Of a DNA stretch of 64,000 bases, positions 1 through 64,000 are shown in pieces. The stretch is taken from assembly GCA_031216915.1 (NCBI GenBank), contig CM062291.1, positions 32,988,484 through 33,052,483 of the forward strand, read 5' to 3'. Origin of the DNA: Pictodentalium vernedei (Eukaryota; Mollusca; Scaphopoda; Dentaliida; Dentaliidae). The translations under genes and the position numbers were made by a program. The notes beneath the pieces were generated by a model. It saw nothing but the letters and a program-made list of their open reading frames with translations. It ran no database searches and had not been told where the DNA came from. Every line of letters starts with the position of its first letter. Positions within the stretch are counted from its first letter, which is position 1.

Positions 1-183
1 CTTGGACGTATTCGCCCCCGAAGTACCTGCCTTACTCCTCTCTGCTGAGTCTGACTTTTTCGAAGCGGATTTAAAAACCAGAGAATCCGAAGCTTTCTTA
101 GTAATGTGATCATAGATTATAGAAAGCTTTCCGTCGAAGAGAAGCTCTCCGAAGACCGGAGCAACTCGAAGAGACTTTTTCAC

Positions 184-1956
184 CTAACTATCCACTCTTG
201 TGGATGCAGCCAGGGCAGCATCACATCTGACTAACTCCAGATTTGCCACTGAAAGGGCAGAGTTATACGTAGAATATGCTATGGCCCTCGAAAAAACTCT
301 CAAGGAAGTTTGAACATCCTGGAATTTTTTCCCTTCGAGACGTAATGATAACGCTCTGGTGAGGTGATCTGCGTAAGATAATGCGTCTAAATTAATTCTA
401 TTAGACGAAATTGTCGTCTCCAGCATACTGGAGTAAATTGATATGGACGCGGGCAATGACAACTCCAAGTCTTCTGCCTGGTCGTCTAGATGCAGAGGAA
501 CTCTCTCCACGCCCTGTCCTGCCATTTCAAATCTATTTCTATTATTGATGAAAGGCAGCTGTAGAGCATGATGCGATAAGAAACCTGATTTGCCAGTCTT
601 AGAGGCTAGCTTGAATATAGCGTCATTCAGAAGTTCAAATGTCCGCCTGACATTACTCGACTGGGTCGGTAACTCAGGCGCAATGTCCCTATTCCGGCCG
701 AAAAAGTCTGTGTCCAGTGATGCCATCAGTCTATAAGGTAATGAAGCATTTTGGTCCGTAGGAACAACTTCTGGAAGGTGCTGCCGGATGAAATCTATGG
801 CCACCTTATATTGTTCGGAAAGGGAAAATTCCAGCTCCGCTGATTCCCTTTCACCATCCGACTGGACCACATGATATTCTCGGTCGTCCCTTTCTGACTC
901 TGCAGGGGAGCGAACCGACCCAGCTTCCTCAGACAGTTCCTGTTCTGAAAAAGTTTCTGATGGCTGCTGGGATGCTGCAATGAGTTGGGCTATCTGTGAT
1001 AGCAAGTCTGTCATGGAGGCCTGTGGAGCCGCGGTCTTACGTGATTTAGCCGCTGGAAGCTCCTGGGACGTTAATTCCTGCATACTTCTTTTATGCAAAC
1101 GTCCTGACTGGTAGGGCCTCGTGTCCTTGGATACCGGATGGCGTGACCTGATCGACGTGGAACCTCTGGTCGGTGAAGCAGGCTGGATGTCAGTGGTCAT
1201 GTAGCCTGGTTGCGGTCGTGTTTGCTGCTGTGAGGATGAGGAAGCCAATAGACTAGCCGCGCCGGACTGTCTATACGACGGAGCGTCCCGAGCAGGAGGA
1301 GTGGACGTATGCTCCGACTGACGAACGTTACATACAACAACATCTGGGCCCAGATGTTGTTGTAAGAGATAGGGGCCTCTCTCGCTCGCGGCCCAGGCAG
1401 ACCTGGACGAGCTAGGTACTGGACTGACTGGCTTCCTCCGTCCCATCCTCGGATCCGTTGTCGCCGGGTGTGCAAGTTCCATGTTTGTAGTGCTCACAAC
1501 ACCCGATCTCCTTTCCTGGACCGCAACGGACGAACCCGGCACCACAACCATTTCATGAATGATTGCTTCACCGGGTGAGCTAGCAGGCAACAATGCCATC
1601 GATCCTGCTAGGGACCTCTTAGGCATTTTCCAAATTTCATTGAGCACTTTAGCCGCTAGCTCTTCATTTGACTGCGACGACGGAGACACACTTCTTGAAG
1701 ACATCATGGAAACATCACCCTGTTCTTGTTCCTCTGAAAAAGAGAGTGAAAAACTAGAGTGACTCTGTGGTGAGAGGACCGGCATGGACCTCTCACCACT
1801 AACAATATACCGTGACACACATCTCCAACATTTGTTATCCCAATTGGCACACACAGAGCAAGAATTAGTGCGAGTACACTGACTACAAGAAATACACTGA
1901 GCATGAGAATCAGACGAAGACTTCCTCGAATTACAATTTGAACAAAATTCTTTCAT
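184..1956 (-). CDS. DIRS copy 3 Gag-like open frame
   Basis: A 590-codon open frame homologous to the Gag-like protein of copies 1 and 2. It starts MKEFCSNC and has a Cys-rich N-terminus with several CxxC pairs (CSNC, CISC, CSVC), a long Ser/Arg-rich low-complexity middle, and a helical C-terminal half (LLNDAIFKLAS, LSYADHLTRALSLRL). DIRS Gag-like proteins are thought to package the element RNA; this is inferred from position only. Treated as a fossil part. Confidence 0.75.
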   Translation of the reverse strand: MKEFCSNCNSRKSSSDSHAQCISCSQCTRTNSCSVCANWDNKCWRCVSRYIVSGERSMPVLSPQSHSSFSLSFSEEQEQGDVSMMSSRSVSPSSQSNEELAAKVLNEIWKMPKRSLAGSMALLPASSPGEAIIHEMVVVPGSSVAVQERRSGVVSTTNMELAHPATTDPRMGRRKPVSPVPSSSRSAWAASERGPYLLQQHLGPDVVVCNVRQSEHTSTPPARDAPSYRQSGAASLLASSSSQQQTRPQPGYMTTDIQPASPTRGSTSIRSRHPVSKDTRPYQSGRLHKRSMQELTSQELPAAKSRKTAAPQASMTDLLSQIAQLIAASQQPSETFSEQELSEEAGSVRSPAESERDDREYHVVQSDGERESAELEFSLSEQYKVAIDFIRQHLPEVVPTDQNASLPYRLMASLDTDFFGRNRDIAPELPTQSSNVRRTFELLNDAIFKLASKTGKSGFLSHHALQLPFINNRNRFEMAGQGVERVPLHLDDQAEDLELSLPASISIYSSMLETTISSNRINLDALSYADHLTRALSLRLEGKKFQDVQTSLRVFSRAIAYSTYNSALSVANLELVRCDAALAASTRVDS

Positions 1957-2788
1957 TTTGAAAAAATTTTAACAGTCATCGTACTTGCACCTACCCTTGA
2001 AAACAAGATACATGATAATAAAATAATCCATTACAAACATTTCGAAAAATAATTCAAAAGAAAAAATTTTTTCGAAAAAATTCAAGATGAGCCGAAGTTC
2101 CCAATGGGAACGATGAGCCCAAATGGATCCCAAAAAAGCTTAAGTGTGGACAAAAATTTTAAAACATGTCTAAAAATTAATGTAACACTTATAGACAATA
2201 TTAATGTATCTGGCTATGAGTAGAACTAATAGAAGACAAGGAAGCACTGTCATGAGTAACCGTTGTCAACATAAACAAAAGTGAATAAAAACTGGAAACA
2301 AGACTCCAGTCACTGAAAATATGGCCCGAAATCAGTAACCAATTTTAACACTATCCGATGTAAAACAGAGGCTCCCTGAGAAGAAACTGCAGTACATAGG
2401 ATGGTAGATGCATGACCGAAACGCCCAACCACCCTAGGGTGAGGACGTAACCATGGGGAAAAACAGAATAAACATTCTGTTACCAAGCTAAAACTCCCAA
2501 GAAATTTCAGTAAAAATAATTGCAAAAATTATGCCAAAAGCATGGGAGAATAGCAAGGGGAGTATTAAGGAAAGGGAGAGAGGAAACACTGAACAAACAA
2601 TGGAAATTTCATAGCAAGAATGAAAATATCAGGCCCATGCCCCGAAATTAGGGAACATGAAATAATTTTGCATAAAAATTATAAGTTACAGCCCTGAACA
2701 CATCCTTCCACTGTTTCTTCCTCTCATCCTATTATTTCCTCCTTAGATCCACCATTTCTCTCATGATTATGTGTCTGGCATCATTTAA

Positions 2789-3031
2789 CCCTTTACCTAA
2801 CGTGAAAAGCAGACGACACTTACCAAAAAAATTCTTGAATAACTAAATTTGTTCATTTTTTGTCTCAAAAACATAGGTTATGACCCCTCGTTGGAACGAG
2901 CTCGACGAGCTCGTTCCAACGAGGGGTCATAACCTATGTTTTTGAGACAAAAAATGAAAATATTTTGAAAATTAATTGGCGATTTTTTAGAATAGCGCTG
3001 GCCGGTTTTGGCCGTTACGTTGGGTAAAGGG
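2789..3031. repeat. TTAA MITE, type A, intact, in the DIRS copy 3 leader
   Basis: Ends are CCCTTTACCTAACG and its inverse, flanked by TTAA on both sides (2785-2788 and 3032-3035), as in piggyBac-type elements. The centre is a long perfect hairpin, about 2870-2950, with core GACCCCTCGTTGGAACGAG. No coding capacity. Copies 1 and 2 of the host DIRS show the empty site with one TTAA. Confidence 0.9.
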
Positions 3032-3719
3032 TTAAACTGAGATTTTAAGCACAGATATCAGTGTGATGTTACTGATTGAAGGGCCAAACAAAGAAAAAGG
3101 ATTTGGCTCCAATTTCGGTACTTCCTTGACACTGTAGCGTAGCCTTATAACATTGAACCCCCTTCCAACACAAGTTTTCAAAAAAAAACTTTCAATGCAA
3201 AATTGCGGGGTGAATTTCAATGCAACCAATTTTTCAATGGAACAGAGTGTAACCGTAATCAATTTTGAAGATTTTATGGATGAACTGTCTCCTACACATT
3301 TTTTTTGTTTTGAAACGGTGGTTAACTTTAATAAATTCTAATGAATTCTATGCATGTCTTATGTGATTCATTGTTTTTGCTGGCACTTTGTTTTTAAATA
3401 GCCACTTTGTGCTGGTTGCTATCAGTTGGGGCATTTTGTTCGAACGACTACGCCATTACAACTCTTTTCAGAAATTATAAAATTGGGCTAGTTTAGGCTA
3501 TTTTCAGAGCCGTATGACAGATTTTAACAGCAGCTGTGTTTACTTTTTTTGTGAATGCGGAAGCCGTTTTTTTTAAAAATGAAAGATAAGAAAATACAAT
3601 AAACTGCCATGTCTCCCAAGGAAGTTTTAGAGGGCAACTTGAATTTCACCCCCAATGTAAGCCAAGGCGACTTGAGGAATGACAAGGCGACTTCTTCGCC
3701 CTACTCACCCACTCGGCTG

Positions 3720-3790
3720 ACCCCTGGACAGATGGATGGATGGATGGCAAGATGGATGCATGGACGTACGGACGGCAGTATGGATGTACG
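3720..3790. repeat. GGAT/GGAC simple repeat
   Basis: A short purine-rich microsatellite of ATGG/GGAC units in intron sequence. The rest of 3150-3840 shows nothing I can identify. Confidence 0.6.
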
Positions 3791-3864
3791 AAACTCATTT
3801 CTATATACCCTGCATACTTCGTTTTGGTGAGGAATAATTAAAGTTCATTACATACATATGTTTT

Positions 3865-3950
3865 CAGTGCTTTTGAGCAGCGTTTCACTGGGAAAAGCAC
3901 TATATAAATAAATTATTATTATTATAATTATTATTATTACTTATAAAATT
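3865..3950 (+). mobile_element. LINE 3' tail remnant (CR1/L2-like)
   Basis: The text 'gcactatataaataaa' followed by (ATT)n repeats is the usual 3' end of CR1/L2-type LINEs. Only the last ~90 bases are present. It ends 20 bases from the exon H donor. Confidence 0.45.
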
Positions 3951-3970
3951 ATAAAAGAGATTATTAATAC

Positions 3971-57790
<53,820 letters not shown>

Positions 57791-57924
57791 CTGAAAATGA
57801 TACAAAAGATAATACATCCTACCCCTAGATCAGGTAATTATGTCATCGAACAAAGTCAATGCCTTCTTGAAATTCTGTTTCATCATTCTCCACACTGCTT
57901 TGCACACTATATTTGCACACTTGT

Positions 57925-59383
57925 TAGAGCTGTGCGGTATACCGAAACCGAGACCGTATACCGCGGTTTTAGCCAATACCGGCAAACCGAACCGACCTCG
58001 GACGAAATACTGTAATACCGGACGCGAACGGTATGAGAACAGACTGCACTTTATACTCACCCAGAATCACGGGTGTTTTAGTATTTTTACGAAATTACGA
58101 ACGTACCGTATATGTCCGTGTATAAGTCGCATCTTTTTGCTTGGAAAAACGGGACCAAAATTGGGGTGCGACTTATACAAAGGTAATTATTTTTCAGCAA
58201 GTTTTCAACAGTGATATGAGGACTGAACGGACACCAGATCGGCCCATGTCGACGGTTTGTATCACAGCGATTCACCTGCTTTGAAAATTTGTTTATTTTA
58301 TTTCACCTCTTTATTTCTTATTTCTGTGTTGTGCATTAACTTGATCACAAAATAAAATTTAAACAAAAATAAATATAAAAAAAAATAAAATAAAAATAGG
58401 AGATTATACTCAATGTGTTCTTGTTGATTTTTTTTTCTCGATGACCCGGTGAGTGGAGGGGTGGTGAACAATCGAAAATTCGAAACCGCATGCAATTAAT
58501 TTCCTTCAAAATAATTACGGTACCTGTTCATGTCTTCAACATCTCCAGTAATAATTCACAATAGAATATTCCATGGTTGTATATCTCAACATATTTTGGA
58601 TATTGGTATGAGTTATTTACGAAATTCGCAAGGCAATCAAATTGTTTACACAGCACACCACATGCGTTTTTTAAGGGGAATTCCCTTTGAAGAAGATTAA
58701 CAAGAATCATGCAGTTACTTCCCTTTTACTTTACATTCACACTTTCGGGAATTTCCGTCGCATCCCGACTTCATGACCTATTTGTTAGTACGTGCAATTC
58801 GTTTAAATGGCATGGGAATAAAGCATTTTTCTTTGTAGTTTTACATTTGGATCTACCATTTGAATTCAACTTACCTCGTTCTTACCTGAACACATGCACC
58901 GGAGCATTCCTTCTTTTACTGGCATGAGTAATAACAAACACAGTTGACATATATCTTTTAATAAATACGATACACGAGTAATAACAAACACAGTTGACAT
59001 ATATCTTTTAATAAATACGACACATTATTGAATGTATCAATGAAGAATACAAACAAATATAATTTATAAATATACTGTAATCGGTCATCAAACATCCCTG
59101 TTCAGTCCACAAGACTTCCAGACTGACAAAGCCAATATCTTGTAACAAATCCTCGTTTGAACTTTGAATGCTACAGTGTTCTATGTCCCAGTGGGACATA
59201 GAACATTGTAGGTCTGAGGCGACAAAATGTCTACTATAAGCTTATGACTGAAATTATCTGACTTTATTTCACTACGTTTTGAATCTCTCACTGAATACCG
59301 ATACCGAAACCGTAACCGAGGTATTGCAGTAGAAAATACCGAAACCGATACCGAACTCAAAATACCGATACCGCACAGCTCTA
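57925..59383. mobile_element. hAT-type non-autonomous element, 1459 bp
   Basis: Inverted ends TAGAGCTGTGCGGTAT / ATACCGCACAGCTCTA with the exact 8-bp duplication ACACTTGT (57917-57924, 59384-59391). Inside are a 52-bp direct repeat (58928 and 58979), a hairpin around 'tgtcccagtgggaca' and a possible TA-flanked MITE (58106-58520, CCGTATATG / TTACGG). No transposase. Its ends resemble those of the 5595-6174 element. Confidence 0.9.
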
Positions 59384-59644
59384 ACACTTGTACTCTCTTT
59401 TTGAACATACCATTTGTCATGCTGATACTTCTGCTTCCTTATAGATCAGCCCACATTTATTTTATCAAAAACATCCACTAACCTCTAAATGAGGGCTCAA
59501 CTACATAATTGATTCAAAAAACTTAAGGCCTCCAACGAACAGAACGTATTAAATTACAAACACTATTGTAGAATCTTCAGCAAGGTAAAAAAGTAGTGCA
59601 AAACCATTTATCATAGAGATATCTTAAACGAAAATAGAAACAAT

Positions 59645-60271
59645 ATGCGAAGAACATGGCAAATCTTAAATGAAGCTATAAATAAGGGAATACGCAAAAG
59701 GGGGTTGCCATCGTTTTTTATACAGGATGATATAGAAATAAAAGAAGCAAATAACATAGCAAACGAATTCAACAATTTTTTTATCAGCATTGGAAAGGCT
59801 GTAACCGACCAGATTCAGAAACCAAACAAGTCCTATTTAGACTACATGAACACTAATATCTTTAACAACTTTTATCTGTTACCCACAGATCCCACAGAAG
59901 TCAGCCAAATAGTAAATAAAATGAAGCCCAAATTATCAAAAGACTGCGATGGTATAACTAGTAGTCTTCTTAAACAAACAATAAACGAAGTATTGGATCC
60001 CCTCACACATGTTATTAATAATTCTTTTATTAATGGCAAAGTACCTGATAGGATGAAGATTGCAAAAGTGATACCTATATTCAAAACAGGCGACGAGCAT
60101 AGATTTACCAATTACAGACCTGTTAATATATTTCCTGCGTTTTCAAAAGTAGTGGAAAAGCTAATGGAAACGAGACTTACAAATTTTCTAAATAGATTCA
60201 ATATTTTATACCCCACCAGTACGGATTTAGGAAACGCCATAGCACCATTCACCCAATCCTCCAACTTCTGA
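59645..60271 (+). pseudogene. LINE ORF2, N-terminal RT part
   Basis: An open frame of 208 codons with a typical linker and the first RT blocks: FNNFFISIG, DGITSSLLKQ, GKVPDRMKIAKVIPIFKTGD and NYRPVNIFPAFSKVVEKLM. The same frame extends upstream to about 59500 across one stop at 59594-59596. Near 60212 the frame shifts: one C seems to be missing from a C run, since QYGFRKRHSTIHPILQLL continues in the next frame. Confidence 0.88.
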
Positions 60272-60327
60272 AAAGCACCGCAACAGAAAGCAATATACAG
60301 GATAAAAACAGCACTTTAGCACTGTTC

Positions 60328-61368
60328 TTGGAATTGTCAAAGGCCTTCGACACGATAAATCACGAGATTATATTATGTAAACTTGAAAAGTATGGTATCC
60401 GAGGCCTCGCGAATAATTGGTTCAGAAGTTACCTGTCTGACAGGCTTCAGTATGTTATGTACGAAGAACACAAATCAGATTCAGCGAAACAAAGCTGTGG
60501 AGTCCCACAGGGCTCAATTCTGGGCCCTGTACTCTTCCTTTTATATATCAACGACATTAGTAAATCAACATCACTCGATCTATTGTCGTTTGCGGATGAT
60601 ACCACGGTGCACTGCTCCGGTTCAGACGGGAATGCCATAACTCACTATTTCAACAACGAAGTTCAAAAAATAGTTGAATGGTGCTCGGCGAACCAACTGC
60701 GGTTGAATGCTAAAAAAAACACTCATATTATATTTAACCCAAATAAAGGTAAGAATGATAATTTCTGTCAAGAGATAAAAATAAATTATCAAAAGATAAG
60801 CAAAGTCGGGGGAAGTGAGACAGAAAAATCTCTAAAATTTCTTGGAATAAGCATTGATGAACACTTAACCTACAAAGCTCATATATCTAGGCTATGCACG
60901 AAAATAGCTGACGCAAATTATAACCTCAACAAAGTAAAACACATTCTCCCATGCAAAGTCCTGAAAACATTGTACTACGCCCTGGTTCATAGTCATCTGG
61001 TGTATGGGATTTTAGCATGGGACAATTCAAGAGCTGTTAATAAACTAGTTATCATGCAAAAGCGCTCATTAAGAATAATAAATAACAAAAAGTACAATTC
61101 CCATACAGACCCCTTATTTAAGGAAAATAAAATACTCAAAGTAGATGACTTGTTCAAATTGCATGCATTACTGTTCGCGCATGACTGGCAAAATGGCAGA
61201 TTACCAGCTTCTTTTAACGATACATTCAAGGTTACTGACAACCCACTCGGTAGGACAACCCGGCAGTCAGGACATTTATACATAGAAAAAACATGTACAC
61301 GAACCCTAGATAAACTTCATCTATACGCCATCCCGAAACTATGGAACGCTTTTGACGACACAGTTTGA
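60328..61368 (+). CDS. LINE ORF2, RT palm and C-terminal part
   Basis: A 346-codon open frame: LSKAFDTINHEIIL, YLSDRLQYV, GVPQGSILGPVLFLLYIND and the active-site FADD at residues 88-91, then the C-terminal LGISIDEHLTYKAHI, LYYALVHSHLVYGILAW and KRSLRIINNKKYNSHT. The real coding sequence begins further left in this frame (about 60217); the Met used is internal. The RT signature is intact but the element cannot be autonomous without its endonuclease. Confidence 0.9.
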   Translation: MELSKAFDTINHEIILCKLEKYGIRGLANNWFRSYLSDRLQYVMYEEHKSDSAKQSCGVPQGSILGPVLFLLYINDISKSTSLDLLSFADDTTVHCSGSDGNAITHYFNNEVQKIVEWCSANQLRLNAKKNTHIIFNPNKGKNDNFCQEIKINYQKISKVGGSETEKSLKFLGISIDEHLTYKAHISRLCTKIADANYNLNKVKHILPCKVLKTLYYALVHSHLVYGILAWDNSRAVNKLVIMQKRSLRIINNKKYNSHTDPLFKENKILKVDDLFKLHALLFAHDWQNGRLPASFNDTFKVTDNPLGRTTRQSGHLYIEKTCTRTLDKLHLYAIPKLWNAFDDTV

Positions 61369-62560
61369 AATATCAGTAACAGGGCTACATTTAAGAAAAC
61401 ATTGACCTCAACATTCCTTTTGTCATATTCGACGTATGTCCGTTGCGATAATCCTTCCTGCCCAGACTATTAAATATTGATCATAGTGACACATTTGCAA
61501 ATTAAACTAGAGGGTGGCCACCAAAGGGTGGCTGATTCTCCCGAAAAAAGCCTTGATAGCCATTCCAACCTTATTCGCGACACACCCTCTGGTTGTGGGC
61601 AATAATAATACCAGGTATCATTAATATCCTTGAAGGCTGTAAGAAGTTATGGAGCGGACACGAATTCCGTCTACGCCCAGACGGACAGACAGACAGACGG
61701 ACAGATGGACGACGTCACGGCTAGATTCCCACGAATTTTTTTCGGGGGAATAACAAATCCGCAATAGAAACATACTAGTCATGCGATATGTCTTAATCTT
61801 ACACCCTCGTCCAATGCAACCTGCAGAGTTTTTCCCTCTAGTTGCCCCACTAACCTCGTGTAGAGACACACACGGTTAAGAAGCTCCAAACAATACTCTT
61901 GAGGAACAAATTTGCATTTCGGAACACGTATTTAAGCAAGTGCTTGGTCAAGTCAGTCGGCTAATCATGGGAAGTCGCATGCGGTGAACTGACCGACACC
62001 TAAATGCTGTCAGCTAGTTTTCAGCATTCGACTCCCATGGTGTGCCCACCGATATTGACCCCTCGTCCAATTATAAAGATCATGATCTTTCTAGTTGGAA
62101 CGATATTATCCACTCGATTTGACTGATTGTGTCTCTTGAACTTTATGCGGAGCAATGATGGTAATTTAGCAAGTAGGTTGCTCTCTGCGGACTCTGCCTA
62201 AACAGAAACACCACCCTCCCGCTGGCTTTTTATCCTAGCTTCTCACACTTCAACGTAATTTCGACCCAAGGAATGGAAAAAACACCATCCCTATCATAGA
62301 CCGGATAAATCGCCCCATGTTTACTCATCTAGTCACAGTCTGTTCGCAAGTTCTGTTTCCTTTAGGGGGTGGCAGGTAGACAGCCAATCTGGCTATGCCA
62401 CTTCCCACGGTATGCTATTTGTTACTCATGTATAATCTTTTTTTTGTTTACATCATACATATATGTATATCGTGAATAAAGAATCTGAATCTGACCCCAT
62501 ATATTTCCATATTCATCTGAAGAATGGTTCTGGGACTTTGCAGAACAGTTTTATCTTTAA

Positions 62561-62721
62561 CCCTTTACCTAACATGAAAAGCAGAAGACACTTGCAAATA
62601 CAATTCTTGAATAACTAATTTTTTCCATTTTTTGAGACAAAAAATGAAAATATAATGAAAATTAATTAGCGATTTTTTAGAATAGCGCTGGCTGGTTTTG
62701 GATGTTACAGTGGGTAAATGG
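62561..62721. repeat. TTAA MITE, type A, without its hairpin
   Basis: TTAA at 62557-62560 and 62722-62725, full outer parts, but the central palindrome (about 80 bases) is cleanly absent: 'ccattttttgagacaaaaaa'. Only 161 bp remain. Confidence 0.9.
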
Positions 62722-62884
62722 TTAAAGCCATATTCAAAAAATAGGCCGATGAAATCGTCAGATGTGTACCCATACGCGCAACTAGTAGAAAGCTGTATGA
62801 TGGAGGGCCACCACGGATGCCGACATTATGTACACCATACATGGTATGGGTACATATAGAAATGGATTGGAGGAGTGTCTAATT

Positions 62885-63860
62885 TGATGGATAAAGGGTT
62901 AATATCTCCGGATCAAATTATCAGATTTACATAAAAAAAACTATACAGCACAGCACATCAGTAACCTGAATAAATATATAAAGTAACATGACAATCGGAT
63001 TGATATTTTTTGAGTTATCTCATGCCAAAGGGATTGGAGGAATTCTCAATTTGAAGGATAAAGGGTTAATATCTCAGGATCAAATTATCAGATTTACACC
63101 AAAAACTATACAGCTCGGCACATCAGTAACCTGAACATAAATATAAACTAACTTGACAACCCAAGCAATAGTTTTCAAGTTATCGAATGCCAAAGGAATT
63201 GGAGGAATTTTCAATTTGAAGGATAAAGGGTTAATATCTCAGGATCAAAATAACAGATTTACACCAAAAACTATACAGCTTGGTACATCAGTAACCTGAA
63301 TACAAATATAAAGTAACTTAACAATCCAAGCAATATTTTTCAAGTTATCGAATGCCAAAGGGATTGGAGGAATTTTCAATTTGAAGGATAAAGGGTTAAT
63401 ATCTCAGGATCAAAATAACAGATTTACACCAAAAACTATACAGCTTGGCACATCAGTAACCTGAACACAAATATAAAGTAACCTGACAATCCAAGCAATA
63501 TTTTTCAAGTTATCGAATGCCAAAGGGATTGGAGGAATTTTCAATTTGAAGGTTAAAGGGTTAATATCTCAGGATCAAATCATCAGATTTACACCAAAAA
63601 CTATACAGCTCGGCAAATCAGTAACCCGAACACAAATATAAAGTAACTAGACAATCCTAGCAAAATTTTTCAAGTTATCAAATGCCAAAGGGATTGGAGG
63701 AATTTTCAATTTGAAGGATAAAGGGTTAATATCTCAGGATCAAATTATCAGATTTGCACCAAAAACTATACAGCTTGGCACATCAGTAACCTGAACACAA
63801 ATATAAAGTAAGTTGACAATCCAAGTAATATTTTTCAAGTTATCGAATGACAAAGAAATG
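62885..63860. repeat. Satellite, ~166-bp unit, six units
   Basis: Each unit contains 'ggataaagggttaatatctc', 'gatttacaccaaaaactata', 'cacatcagtaacctgaacac' and 'ttttcaagttatcgaatgcc'. Unit starts fall at 62893, 63061, 63226, 63391, 63556 and 63721. Confidence 0.93.
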
Positions 63861-63950
63861 GATACGGATGCAGGATGGACAGATGGACGGACAGATGGAC
63901 AGATGGATAGACAAAGGATGGACGAAGGACGGATGGCCACCCCGGATGCC
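63860..63950. repeat. GGAT/GGAC microsatellite closing the satellite
   Basis: 'ggatggacagatggacgg' type repeats, followed by 'gtaccatacatagtatgggt'; a similar phrase before the satellite at 62833-62855 suggests the satellite and microsatellite form one element. Confidence 0.75.
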
Positions 63951-64000
63951 GGCATTATGTGTACCATACATAGTATGGGTACACATAAAAAGCTTTCATT

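Larger units (their letters stand above)
1..3150 (-). mobile_element. DIRS-family retrotransposon copy 3, old, cut by window edge
   Basis: The 5' part of a DIRS element: end of the Gag-like region, 5' leader and possibly a worn inverted terminal repeat. It aligns with copies 1 and 2 over the Gag-like frame and the leader, but with many more differences, so it is clearly older. The outer boundary near 3150 is approximate because similarity fades there. A TTAA MITE (2789-3031) sits in the leader. The element is broken and incomplete here. It lies in an ABCA intron, in the same direction as the gene. Confidence 0.8.
59500..62492 (+). mobile_element. LINE, 5'-truncated, non-LTR reverse transcriptase (Jockey/CR1/L2 group)
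   Basis: Coding similarity begins near 59500 (FKKLKASNEQNVLNYKHYC) in the region between endonuclease and RT; the endonuclease and ORF1 are missing. After the RT and thumb regions a ~1.1-kb non-coding part follows, with a GGACAGAC microsatellite (61680-61710), ending 'gaataaagaatctgaatctg', which looks like the element's polyA-signal-like and short-repeat 3' end. The exact limits are uncertain. Confidence 0.8.

Noticed and set aside
62885-63860. CRISPR-like or regulatory array
   Set aside because: Contiguous 166-bp satellite units with no distinct spacer class.

Overview
Eukaryotic (metazoan) intron-rich DNA with no bacterial features. The window holds eight exons of one host gene, an ABCA1/ABCA4/ABCA7-type lipid-exporter ABC transporter on the minus strand, spread over 53.8 kb (3971-57790). 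They encode the second half of NBD1, the regulatory linker and the first membrane helix of TMD2. The exons were found by eye. All splice junctions are GT/AG and the phases agree from exon to exon. Earlier exons lie beyond 64000 and later exons beyond position 1. Coding sequence is about 1.28 kb; nearly everything else is intron filled with mobile and tandem repeats. The repeat styles (DIRS elements, palindromic TTAA MITEs, tRNA-derived SINEs, GACA/GGAC microsatellites, TGACCTTG minisatellites, 'aacaagaggcc...ctcacctga' repeats) suggest a lophotrochozoan, most likely a bivalve mollusc; this is an inference.

Layout. 1 to about 3.2 kb: an old, edge-truncated DIRS copy carrying a TTAA MITE. 3.97-4.11 kb: exon H. 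4.2-13.6 kb: MITEs, a hAT element (5595-6174), tandem A-rich repeats and several palindromic elements. 13.66-13.82 kb: exon G. 14-21 kb: microsatellite, SINE and three blocks of tandem repeats, one holding an 812-bp duplication. 21.5-31.0 kb: a dead pogo/POGK-like transposase gene split by a SINE, a TTAA MITE and a second TTAA MITE that itself contains a 7.1-kb DIRS element. 32.8-45.0 kb: exons F, E, D, C and B with many MITEs. 45.0-52.6 kb: a pogo-type MITE split by a second, nearly identical 7.1-kb DIRS element. 53-57.6 kb: MITEs, a LINE remnant and a composite repeat. 57.65-57.79 kb: exon A. 57.9-64 kb: a 1.46-kb hAT element, a 5'-truncated LINE with reverse transcriptase, a TTAA MITE without its palindrome and a 166-bp satellite.

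Most notable points. (1) Two young DIRS elements have complete architecture, and their internal complementary regions name both element ends to the base. (2) A multi-level nest (host intron > pogo > MITE > DIRS) gives a relative insertion history. (3) A family of about 16 TTAA-flanked MITEs has long, nearly perfect hairpin centres whose two arms change together between copies. (4) Transposons lie within tens of bases of several ABCA splice sites. I found no evidence of a wholly new class of system; the strongest candidates for undescribed biology are the hairpin MITE families and the effect of the inserts on ABCA splicing.
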